From Hoplostethus atlanticus (Eukaryota > Chordata > Actinopteri > Trachichthyiformes > Trachichthyidae): a stretch of 64,000 bases of DNA. Shown here piece after piece: positions 1 through 56,878 of this stretch; position 1 is the first letter of the stretch, and each line of letters opens with the position of its first letter. The DNA lies in contig JAXDDX010000054.1 of the NCBI GenBank assembly GCA_034670405.1, positions 1,674,001 through 1,738,000 on the forward strand. Reading direction: 5' to 3'. Position numbers and translations under genes: made by a program. The notes under the pieces are model-generated. The model had not been told where the DNA came from and did not search any database. It worked only from the letters and a program-made list of their open reading frames with translations.

Positions 1-558
1 ATTATTGCAGGCCGAGGAAGTAGATGATGGTGGAGGTTAATAAACTACACCACAGTTTTATTGATGGCTAATTGACCAGATGCAGCAAGGACATTTTCAA
101 AGTTAAAACGATATAAATGAGGATGTATGGCGATGAAACAAAGGTCAGCGTCTTTGAAGAGAAAGAAACCAAATTGCTTCTACTGTAATATGAAAAAAGG
201 AATATATACATGCTCCCCTTGTCTTAACATGTTGACAGGTTTTTACTGTGATCCGTGCCATGCAGGGCAAACATTATTAATTCAGATCTTTCCAAATTAC
301 CTTTGACCCTTAAACTGCATCCTCTTTGTCCACTACCAAACCCCCCGGAAGACTGAGAGACAAACAGGAGCTCAGAACTGACAGAATGTGAAACTAGCAA
401 AATGACCCGTCATGATTTGAGGAGGCCGATGAGGTTCAAATTTATCATGTACAAACAGCATGGAGAGTTCTTTCCATGAATGATTCTCTATGATGCCTGT
501 GAGAGTGAGTCTAATTAAGTCATCAATACTATGAAGCACACACACACAGTTATTTACA

Positions 559-604
<46 letters not shown>

Positions 605-1100
605 CTATATTTTACAAATAGTTCATTACAGCATGAAAAAGATGGAAATGTCATAGTACAAAATAAAATTGAATAAATAAAATCAAGTTGCCTACAAATT
701 TAAAACAAGGAAATGATAAAAGAACAATACACAAAACAGGTGCAAGAATAAAAAATGGAATACAAGATAAAACAACAGAAATAAATGTGCCAATTATAAA
801 AAAGGCTTGTTTAAAAAAGTGATTCTGCCTATAGCCTGATCTCAAAGTGGCAAAAGCACCTTTCGTCTTTAGCCTGGACCTTGGAACGGTGAGGAGCGTC
901 GTCATTGGGGATCTGAGGCTGCACACTGGCTCTGATCTGATCACAGAAATGCAACATATTGTACAGATTACATTTACATCTATTTGAAAAAAAAGGTTTC
1001 ATCTGTTTCTAAATGTGTTAAATGTTCTAATGTTCAATGTTTGAGCAATCCTATAGTACTGCGGCCAACTTCCTGCATTTTGTGCTCTATCCAATCACAG
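1..1100. other. Upstream intron end of the ABCA1-like gene
   Basis: No ABCA exon was recognised here. The stretch holds an AAT trinucleotide repeat (about 566-599) and AT-rich DNA, and runs into the acceptor of the first visible exon at 1100. Confidence 0.6.
566..599. repeat. (AAT)n microsatellite
   Basis: Uninterrupted AAT trinucleotide run, visible directly. Confidence 0.95.
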
Positions 1101-46052
<44,952 letters not shown>

Positions 46053-47560
46053 ATTAGATCTTCGATTTTTAACAAGGAAAAAGAAAACAATTATATGGTA
46101 TGAAAATACATGATATAGCACAGAACTCTGCTGTTAAAGGTTTACACGTTTTGTCTCTTTTGAGCTACCAATAATGACATTCTATTATATACTATACCCT
46201 GCATAGGTACACCATGTAATGTTCCTTATACTGTGAAGTCTTGGCAATGTTATGTTATGCAAGTATATACTGCCTGTATTGGACAGCATGTGTCTTCATG
46301 ACAATATCTCACTCAGGAATGTTTACATGTGAAGAGATATTTATACCTACATCCTTCATTATACTGAGTAACAGATCGAGTCCTAACAAAGCTCAGGAGC
46401 TCTTTTGTTAGCGGCTTATTTTACTCTGTTCTCAGAATGTAAATAACTCTTCGATTTGCCCCTCACTGGCTTCATTTTTTCACAACTTGACATTATTTGT
46501 ATGCTGCTCAAGGTCCTCACATTACTATCGTGTTCATTGCAAAGAATAATGAATCTTATTTGTACTGACAAATTCAAACGATTAAACATTTGCACAAATT
46601 GTCACGTGACTCTGAATTTAATGTTTGTACACTGGCGTATTTGTTCAGTGATTCTTTCGGTCCCTGTTTAAGTCACTTTTGTGATTGACTTTTCAACTTC
46701 CTACAGTCTGCGTGCTGTGTGATTGTCTTGTTTTTTTCAATCTGTCATGTCTTTCGAAACTTTAGTCTCTTATAGCTTTCAGTTGCAGGCTCTCGCATGT
46801 GAGCCCCCTTAACAGAGACCACGAGAAGCCAGACTACAAATTGCATCCACAATTGGTGAGACAATCCATTTCATATTTAGCAGAGAGGGCCGTTCTTGAA
46901 GGGGAAGAGACACTTTGTCTGCCAGAATGAATTCATTTTCTTGTCAACATCTCATACAAGGGCTTTTAGTTTGATTTCTTCTACTGTTTTCTTTGGCTCT
47001 CTTTTTCTTTTATTCATTTTACCCTTTTGTTTGACAAAATCAAAGGTAGGTATGCAACAACTCAATTCCATTTCATTCATATATCCCACAATATGCAGCA
47101 CTGTGTTGTTTTAGACTAGAACCTCCTCAAACCTCCCCCAGTAATTCACTAATAACTCTCTCAGTGCTATCCAATCCTAAAAGCCTTTCCAATACCAGTT
47201 TGAGTGTTGAGTGTTACAGTATCAAACCTTAACCGATCCATTCAAATATCTTCTCCATTTTTCAGTGTGAATTGTGGAATTTACTGTATATGGATTTTAC
47301 ATTTTCTGCCTTGGGTGCAAATCCACCTGTTGTTAATTTTTCCTTGTGAGGTCTTTCAGAGGAAAAGGAATGAAGAAAAGGGATGACTACCACGTTTCTT
47401 CCTGGCCCACGGTAACATCTGGATAGTCGCTACTCTTGCAAACACTGCAGCTAGCTGAGAGGGATGGATGAGCTTCATCAAGCTCCAATCTGAAGAGACA
47501 AAATACTGAATGAGTATGATATTAATGGTATGCAATGGTAAGTATACACAGAATAAAATG
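46053..47560 (+). other. Probable 3' untranslated region of the ABCA1-like gene
   Basis: AT-rich DNA directly after the stop codon with no supported coding exon. Candidate polyadenylation signals are ATTAAA at 46581-46586 and AATAAA at 47552-47557. The true cleavage site cannot be chosen from sequence alone. Confidence 0.4.
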
Positions 47561-48265
47561 TAGTTGTTAAGAAATCATGAAGAGCCAGGTGAAGGGAGTA
47601 TAGGTGGGTCTGGGGTATCCATTACCTGCCATAAACATTGTAAAGAGTTTTTAAAAGTGCTAATATAGCAACGAAAGTTGAGAGTTTCCTCTATACTTAC
47701 CTCAAAGCTACCAGATCACCCCTACCACTCAAAGTATTTCCCACGTCTCATTCTAGGAAAACTCTTGCTTTAACTTTGTTTCTGACTTCAGTGACTGTTC
47801 AGGCTTTCTGCAGGTGTCAGACCTTTCCTTGTTCTTTACTCGTTAGAATGAAGTGCCTCTGGCAATGCACCCCAGAGCATGGCTTAAGAGTCAGGTGGGA
47901 ACTTCACAGAGGAGATAAAACCCAGGTCTCTAGGTAACATAGGTTCTCATGTTCTACCATTATTCCATGCTACTTTTCTCCCTGAATGGATACATCAGAG
48001 GTTTATGAACACAGGTTACGTCTCAGATCAGGAGAGGTGGGTGTGCAAGCGTGACTGAGAAGAGCGATTAATTCAGGGGAAGCATCAGCATGCTTTCTTT
48101 TTACATAACATGCGATTGATACATGACACCTGACCCTTTTCCAGAGCATCATCATGCAGGAGAAATGAACCATTCTGTTTACATGCAGATATAATCATTA
48201 ATCCTGAGTATTTTTAGCTGCATAAAGCTGTTGTGTAGCTGACCCTGTGCCCTGACCACCCTGAA

Positions 48266-48307
48266 GGCGGGGGGGGCGGGGGGCGGGGGGGGGCGGTGGG
48301 CGGGGGG
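48266..48307 (+). repeat. G-run cluster
   Basis: At least five tracts of three or more G separated by single C or T residues, a pattern able to form a G-quadruplex on the plus strand. Confidence 0.85.
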
Positions 48308-50489
48308 CAAATACGTGAGCAAATATCTTCAATCCGATAAATGAAACCATAAATAATGGTCTTTCAACAACGCCCTCGTGTAGTTACAGAATGGGGCGTT
48401 AAACAAAACCCTTGAAGGTAGAGATGCAGATTACAATATTCACCTGTTTGTTCATGTTGCGCCAGACTGCTAGGTTATGTACATGTCGTTTCTGTATACT
48501 GTAAAGAGTGTCATGTTCATATTTTTGTTGAATCAAAACATATTCATGTGGCCTGTGGCAATATTTCTGTCTGAAGCTGCTCCACTGGCAATAAAAAGCG
48601 CTGGTTTTAATTGGCAAGCCTTCCGAGCCCTCCAGCATTTTTTTCCAAATTTAATTTTCTCTGTTACTTTTTACACTTTTTACTTTATTTTGAACTGAAT
48701 TCTGAACTTGCATCATTTGTTTGTTTGATTTACTCCAGCAAATAAGTGGTATTTTAGTAGTGTTGATTAATACAGACCACTGGAAGAAGAGCTTTGAGTA
48801 CTGAAACCTCGTGATATTCACCTTTTAAAGCCAAGGTAAATAATGTTTCAATAAGGGTGCAACAGACCCAACATGTTATCTATCTCTGTATCAGTATTCT
48901 CGTCTAGTTTATGTCAGGAGTGATTTTCTAAGTAGTTTCTCCAAACTTTCCATTTTTTTCCCAGCGTGCTTCGAGAGGCAGAAACCATGCCACTATCACC
49001 TGGATCCAGTGTCGCAAATGTAGCTCTCACGCTGGGTCAAATGCTGCTGATTCTCTCCCATCATGCCTCCCTCTCTCTAGTGGACTCTCAAATAAAAAAA
49101 TAGCCTCTACCTTTTGAAACAGTTGCAGTGCAGTTTGCAGTTATTGTCTATATGAAAATATGCTTTATAATTTAGTTTCTCATTGTGGTTGAGTTGGAGA
49201 GTAGGGAATACAGTTTGTATTTTCTGCTCTAGTCAATAACCACATGGCTTTCAAGTGGGTGCTGAGGCAACAAATGTCTAAATAATTCATAATAGAGCCT
49301 TCACACAGCCTTATTTTCAACAATGTGCTGATTCCAGAGGGATCAGCACGTTGTAGTCTGATATATCTGCAGCTATTAACTCATCATCTATTCCTTATTA
49401 TAGCTCATGAAGAATGATGTGCGCACAATCACTCACAACTGAAATATTTAATGCGCGTCTCTCTCAGACCATTTTTTTCAGTCATCAGATTATTGTCTGA
49501 GAATCTGACATCAGAGCGTAAAATGTAGGTTGAGTATAGAGCTGAGGTCACAGTTTCTTGTGACGGATGAACCTTTGCAACTGCAATTGTAAGTATCATG
49601 CTTTGGAAATCAGCCATTTAATGTGGCTGATTTCCAGATGAAAACTGATGATGAATGATTTCTGAATCTTTAAGAAACATTTCGATGTTAAACTTAGCTT
49701 TTACATGGCAAGGCTGAGTCACAACTGGCTGTGACGACCAGGTAAAGTGGCTTTAGCACTTTTAGTCCAGGCTTTTTTTAAGTTCCCAGATGCCTTTCAC
49801 TTTTTTTTTTTTTAATGAGAAACGGCCACCCACTTCTCATGCTGTGGGCTGATGAGGGTTCAAGCTTGCTGCATGTGCCTCGGTTTTCTTTTGATTGCTG
49901 TTCATTTAGGATCTCCAGCAGCGCTGAGTGCTGCAACACTGCTGCGAAGTCAAAGGGGCGTTTCTCGGTGCCTTGCAGCCATTCTTTTCCTGTCTGGCTG
50001 TCGTCACCAAAGTACCCACGCAGCTTGCCTTCTTTTGTAGGAGGTGGGTGCCATCTTTGGGTTCACTGTCATGGCACCATCAGACATGAGCTGTCTGGTG
50101 CACTGACTGATTATGACCGTTTTAATAAATCTAGCTTGCTTTAAGTCACCTTAGCAGTCACTTGTAAATGACTTTCCCTGTAAATTCATTACGTCATGTC
50201 TCCTTTGCACTTTCTTAGCTCATAAAAAAGAAAATTGTCTCTTCAGAACATTTCTGAAATGATTATTATAATTCTAACAAGAGAGGTGAGGAGACTGTGC
50301 TCATATCGATGGAAAATAGATTATTATCATCCACAGATGCCCTCAGGACAAGCCTGATCGGCACCTAACTGCTTTATCTGTCCTCTTGGATACAGTTTAA
50401 CGTGGATTTAATATCCAGTAAATATAATCCAATAATGGTTTCTTCTGTTTTGTTTCATCCATTTTCAAAGCGAAAGCATAACATGCATA

Positions 50490-50990
50490 TACAGTCATGC
50501 TTGGAAGTTTATGAACCCCACAGGGAGTGGGCATTATTTCATATATTATAGAGGAATAACCTTAGAAAATCCTTATCTAAACCTTATCTGAAGATGTACC
50601 AAATGAGTCAATTTGTGAATTCCTTCAATCAATAACACCTCCTGTAGCAGCGATGACTTGGGGTAAATGTCTCCTACAGCCACTGATCAGTCTCTGGCAT
50701 CTTCCTGGAGGGATTTTCTCCCACTCCTCCTTACAGAACTCGACCAACTCATTGAGGATTGAGGGTCTCACATGAACAGCCTCTTCAGGTCTTGCCACAG
50801 CATCTCAGTCTCACTCACTCACAACTTCTTCATCCTGAGCCATTCTTTATTTGCTATAAGACCATTGTCTTGTTGAACAGCCACGTTCAGCCCAGCTTCA
50901 GCTCTCACACTGACAGACTGTCTGTTCATGAATTCTTCATGGCTTCATGGTTTCCCATTCAGAGGAAAGTGCCCATAAATGTATCAAGAC
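50490..50990 (-). mobile_element. Degraded Tc1/mariner-like element
   Basis: It begins with CAGTCATGCTTGGAAGTTTA, a Tc1-type terminal sequence. The minus strand of about 50630-50780 still reads like the transposase C-terminus (FCKEEWEKIPPGRCQRLISG followed by CRRHLPQVI). No right inverted repeat is recognised and the remainder is decayed. Confidence 0.6.
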
Positions 50991-53900
50991 TATTTAAAGG
51001 AATGCAAACTGCAAATCCTCTAATGAACAAAGGACAAACACATAATAATGAATGGCATTCTGAAGTTAGGAACTTGAGGTTTCTAATGTATATGTACAAG
51101 GTCAAAGGTTACAGGACAATATGTGAACAAGAGTTGTTATCACACTAACAGCTATGTGGCCATGCCTGGTATGTTTCAGTACTCTTCCAAACCTCGTCCA
51201 CAACTAAGTAAATCTCAAGGTCATCCCAGTTTGACAATAAAAGCTTTTTGCCAACACGGATGTTTGATTTATCTGAGAATAGTTGTTGAGCTTTTTCTAT
51301 TATTTATGAAATAGTGTTTAGGATGTTTTACCCAATGCTAAAAGGCTAAAAGTAGGTAGTTATATCTAAGCCTTAGGTTAAAGGAAGTCTAATTTCAGGG
51401 AAAGCCCATCAGGGCCAATACTGATCAAGTATGTCAGATTGATTTCTGAGCAACATGTTTTCCTTCAAAACAAATTCAGATCAAGTCTTCCTGCATCTTA
51501 GTGATTAGAATTCAAGGTTCAATAATGTATTGCAATATCAAGAGTCCTAATGATAAAAACACATTTAGTCATGTAGTAACGCACAGATCAAACTAAACTA
51601 AACCTATGTGCATCTATGATATCAAATATATTATATGTATTAAACCTATATTGAAAGTACTTGAAAGAACAGGTTATTATTATTACAGTGATAATAGTTC
51701 AGTTACATCTTACCAAGAACCAAACCAGGGATGGAATCAGAAATATACCAAAAACCATACTAAAAATGTATTTAGTCTCCAAATCACTTCATGATAGTGG
51801 ATGGTGTTTGTCATTTAACATTGGAAACCATCTTTCAATTTCCCTTTGCAGATGATGTCTGCTTTCCTCTGTCCAGCATAAAGTTTAATTGCTTCTCAGA
51901 TATTTCTAAAAGTTCTTCATGGTTTGATGCCTATTTAAAATGTGCAACGAGCAAATCTGGGAAATGTTGACATCCAAAAGGCTTAAATATGTTTAAGTTT
52001 AAAGGATGTAACTGAATAATTTCTAAGCCCAAATAAAATATAGCTTATCATGTATTGGACAAATGAAGTTTTAGTTTTAAATGATTTGTTAAAACTATCA
52101 AAGGATCGGGGGAATATGCAGACTGAGGTAGCAAGGTTGCTTTTATTATTATAAGCTGTATTTTGCTTTACACCAAATAAACCTGGAACCATTTGAATTT
52201 TTTACATCACTTCCTGCATTGTTGGCAATGTATTATGTTTGTTGTATTTGTAATAGTGCAGGTAAGCAGGCGTCCAGAACGCTCAGTGGGCCTGCAGGGC
52301 AATACAACTGCAAATCCTTATTTCTATTGGCCTTTCATGGGTGCTAGAATAAAGGATTTTAAAAGGTCCTACAACTATGAGCTGTCCTTGCTGGACTACA
52401 GCTGTCTTTGCTGAACCATCAATGTTAGAAAAGAAAACATTTTTAGATAAAGAGCCATTTCCCTAAGGGTGCGATCACACGATTTGTATTTGTTAAGGTT
52501 CCCACTGCAGATTTATAAGCAAACCAGGGCTTGAAAACAAAAGTAGCCGAATGTGAGCATCAGCCCAGATTGGTGGTCTGCCCTCCATTCATTGTTGTTA
52601 TGCAAGATTTTCCAAGCATGAGGAACTGCTGGCTATCAGATGTCAACATCCGTCTCCTCATAACCATAAAAACGTGTTTTGATGCACATTGTTCGAAACA
52701 AACAAACTGAACTGTTTGAGTTTGAATAAGCTGCTCCAAACATGTTCGTTGTGATGTATCCCCATAAGCACCAGACTCGCTGCTTACTGATATTTGACTA
52801 ACATAGGTTTCATAATATGATGATATGATACGATGAAAGGGCGTGGTCAATCACAATCTCGGCCGTAGCTGCTCAACAATTTGTCCAACCATCCTGAAAC
52901 TTTAAAATGAATGAACAGCAGCACCAGAAATGCCAAAAAATGTCTCTTACGTGGGCTTAGCTTGGTAACGGGGTACACACATCGGACTTGTGTACGTGTA
53001 TCCATGACAGTCCTCTGATGGCCTTGTCCATCCCTGATTTCACCCGCCATCCTCCCATCTGGTTGCATTTGTTTCATTGTGATTTCTCATCCATTAAAGG
53101 ATGCCTTGAAGTCTCGGCAGTGCTCATGACTTGGTATGTAATCTTGTCGCGAAAGTGATGCACTCGCTTCAAAGGGCACCACTGATCTCGTTGACAATGG
53201 AGGCGAAATAACGAGCGAGCTCTCACTGCCTCTTGCCACTTCAAAAACTCACTGTCTAATGGGTTGGTGGAAAGGCACAGTTCGCCAGCAAGGTTGCTGG
53301 AAGAAGGGTGGGGGGGGGGGTGGCAGGCGGGGACAAAGAGAGGGAAAAGAAAACTGAAGGAGAGTTCAAGGCCCAGACACTCTCATGCCTGGCTGTTTCT
53401 CTTCTCTCTCGTCCTCCTGCCTCCCAGAGCTTTCCAATCTGTTTTGAGGCCCGGGCGCGCCACTCCGCTCCCAGTGTTTATCTGACATCATGAAGGGTTT
53501 CGGCTTTCCCCCGATCCACTGACAACCCCCGAAACCCATCAGAGTGTACCCACAAGCCACCTCAGCAAGATGACAAAGACTGCTGACACTGGTCGGCGGG
53601 ACCACGCAGCTCCCAGCATGCTTTGCCCTCAGCACGTCACCGAACCGGTCTGGCACGGGGCTCAGCCTTCGGAGACCGGCTCATTATTCACTTTGACGGG
53701 GTCGCGTGACCCAGCGGCGATGCCCGGGCTTGTTCTGGGACCGCGAGCAGATGTTTGACTCTGTAGCCGCACCACTGTTATCAAATTACACCTAACCAGG
53801 CTAGCGCTAAGTCCTAAACAACGTGGAGATGAAAAATGAAATGGGTCGGTGTTGGTTTTTATCTCTTTATTTGTTTTTACAGACACTCACGTGGAGGCGG

Positions 53901-55892
53901 GGTACAAAGGGCGGTTGACACGGTAACCCAGCCGGTACGTGAAAGCACCAGCAGAAAGCGCGAGCCTGCAAGGAAAAAAGAGACGTTGTCAGTGTGTTTT
54001 TAAATTGAATTGGTCTTCTTTATGCAGTATTTCCCCTTTCGGGTCAGGGTTGGAGAAGAGGTCAGGAAAAAAAAAACCTATTAATACATCACACACATGC
54101 CAACACTGCCTGCGTGTGCTGATCACCAAAGCTTGATTGAGCGCTGGAAGATTCACCCATGCCTCCTTTTTTTGATTGAGCAATTCAAGGCCGCACATGA
54201 AGGGCTACCACGCCGTCCCCTCGGTCCTGAGACTCCTCGTGAAACGCGGCGCAAGAGCCTGTTGCTAAGCCCTCTAGCAACGCGCGTCCTAAATTTTCCA
54301 CAGGCGTGGGGATTTTTTCAATATATTTCCTCCTACCTTTAATCAAAGGAGGTTTGACCTTACCGTCATCGGAATACAAAGTAGGCTCGGCAGAGGGCCG
54401 CTGTTTAAAGCCAGATTTGAATGGTTGCACCACAGCTTGGAAAACTAACGGTATCAGCACCCTGCACTCTCGCAGATAAGTGCAGTCTGCAAAAAAGAAA
54501 GGAGAGACGCATATGTTTACCATCACTACACTTTGCTGCATCAGGGGAAAACAATGTAAGGACACACAAAATGGCTGACCTTCAAATTGCTGCGGCAGCT
54601 GGGAAAACTCTTCCTCTAATCCTTGTTTTTATTCTAGAAGACAATGAAAAATCCGCAAAATCACTCAACTTTTCTTTTTTTTTTTTTTTTTCTTTGTTGA
54701 TAGAGATCAAGACGTTTTTGAGTGTAGTTTGCCAGACAAACATTGGCAGATAAGACAGTACAGCAGTCATGGTCCCTCTGTCTTTCCTCTCAGGGGTTTT
54801 AACACAACAATGGCTGTTCATTCTCCAAGATAACTAAAGGGAAGGTTATTGTCTTGTGCTGTTATATTGCATTATTTTTCCTAATGTCAAAAACTTTACG
54901 TAACGTACCTTTTAAAATGCAAATGGTGACATTTAGTCGTATTTAAAAACATCCTTTAGATGCTCGATGACAAGGCCAGCGCAAGCGGAGTGGTTGTCTC
55001 CCAGCGTGGCTTCTTATTTTTGGAAACAAAGAGTGAAATTATAGGCCGTCATAAATAAAAGTGCGTCTCGCGGTCACTGACAGTTACAGGTTAATGGTCT
55101 TTCTGCAGCTCTCTTGTATAAAAGTGTACAGCACAATATGAACCGAGCTGTAACACTAAGCATTCTCCGTCTGCAGTAAGGGAGAACGATCAAGACGTGT
55201 TCTGTGCAAATTTCATTCCACATATTGCTGTTATTGTAGTTCTGTATTGCATTTTGAGTGTGTGTGTGTGTTTATTTCTCCGCACACACACAGGTGCATG
55301 CATCTATGTCTGTTTATGTGTGTATTGGAGGGAAAGAGAGCATTGTCCTACTGTGCCTGTGTGTGTTACAGTGCCAATAAAAGGCCCGGCCAATCAATCA
55401 GGGGCTCAACAGGCTTCAGTGAAATAGCACATTTTGGCCTCCTGCTCTAAGCTCCGCGGGCTTCCTGTGCCACCAATGTTCTTTCTCTCTTCACCCCCTC
55501 TAGTCGTCCCAAGACCGTAAGGGGACGTCTTTAGCTTCGTACTCCAAATTTGCTAACCCTTCCCCTTGCCTCACTCGGTGACAAGCCTTGATGTTCTTAG
55601 ATGCTTGGCGCCCTAGTGACTCATTTATTCCTAACAGTACCAAGGTTCCCATATAAGCCTGTAGGTGAGAAAAAATGAATTTTCCATTTGTTACTTTCTG
55701 GGAGTTAATTGGACAGGATGTTATTGCATTTATTACAGTTATTACATTTTTTTTCAGGTAATTTGTGAACAAACAGGGTCTCCAGCAGCTGTTTGATGTA
55801 ATGGAGAGAGTGGCAGATGCAGGCCAGGCTGGTGAAAAACAGAGATGGCTATTTGTCAGCGGGTTATAACATAATCACTCTAGTTAACAGGT

Positions 55893-55896
55893 TTGT

Positions 55897-55937
<41 letters not shown>
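55893..55937. repeat. (GT)n microsatellite
   Basis: About 20 GT units with one TT interruption. Confidence 0.93.
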
Positions 55938-55938
<1 letters not shown>

Positions 55939-56283
55939 CTGTACAAATATATATAATATCAGTACACTAATGCAAGAAGTCCCTTTGTAGCATGAACCAA
56001 TAAATACTCTCTGTACCACCTGATGGTGATGTCTTTTGATGGCATCATCATACACGAGGTAGACATAACACACAGGTTATTATTGCATTACAAACACCTG
56101 CAGCATGACGGGGGGGGAGGGTGCTTTAACGCCACAGAACTTACTGTAACTGAGACTGTAATTATATAATCAGGTCACAAAAAGAACATCACACTAATCC
56201 TTCCAAGCCAGCAGGAGTTAGCGTGATGAATAAGCTGTAGCTATTTGTTGTATTATCCTCAAAATGCTCATAATTGTACTTAT

Positions 56284-56324
56284 TTGTTGTATTAATTGAG
56301 TTGATGTCTCAATTAATACAACAA
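56284..56324. repeat. Perfect 17-bp inverted repeat (hairpin)
   Basis: TTGTTGTATTAATTGAG at 56284-56300 is exactly mirrored at 56308-56324 around a 7-nt loop. Confidence 0.95.
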
Positions 56325-56349
56325 TGTTCTAAGAGATTGTTCTGTTCAT

Positions 56350-56402
56350 TTCCAATGACCCATTTTCCCCACAGGGATCATTAAAGTTTCATTTCATCTA
56401 AA
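56350..56402 (+). mobile_element. LINE-type 3' tail (L2/Rex1-like), fragment
   Basis: TTTTCCCCACAGGGATCATT followed by AAAGTTTCATTTCATCTAAA resembles the GGGATCAATAAAGTTTCATCTAA tail of fish L2/Rex1-like elements. Confidence 0.5.
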
Positions 56403-56655
56403 GCTAAACTGTTATCAGCCCAGAAAACATCGTAAAAAGTGTCTAATCTGATGGGAGTTACCTTTCCACAAATTCATAGGGACATTGTCTCACTGAATTC
56501 TTTCATAAATGATGATTTTGTAGAGGATTGATGATTAGAAATAGGCATCCAAGTATTGGTGCAGTGTCTCTAGGCCAGGGGTGGCCAACCAGTCAGAGAC
56601 TAAGAGCCACATTTTTTTACTGTGTTACCGCAAAGAGCCACATCATACACATGAA

Positions 56656-56656
<1 letters not shown>

Positions 56657-56713
<57 letters not shown>
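56657..56713. repeat. (CT)n microsatellite inside the hAT transposon
   Basis: About 28 CT units between the left inverted repeat and the transposase stop codon. Confidence 0.95.
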
Positions 56714-56718
<5 letters not shown>

Positions 56719-56878
56719 GACACACAGACCTCTGCTCAGCCAGATTTATTGTAAATGTCACACACCAACATGATAATGACAGAAATTGACTCACACACAC
56801 AAACTCTCAGTTCAACCAAGTCCACAAACAAAAATATAATAATTTACAATAGCGTTTTTCTTTTACTATGCATGTTGC

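Larger units (their letters stand above)
47561..56567. other. Intergenic region downstream of the ABCA1-like gene
   Basis: No host gene is recognised. It contains the G-run cluster (48266-48307), the Tc1-like relic (about 50490-50990), a GC/CpG-richer block near 53440-53760, a GT repeat (55893-55937), a 17-bp perfect hairpin (56284-56324) and a LINE-type tail (about 56350-56402). Confidence 0.6.

Noticed and set aside
53440..53760. GC- and CpG-richer block as a promoter or CpG island of a downstream gene
   Set aside because: No first exon, core promoter element or coding sequence could be tied to it.
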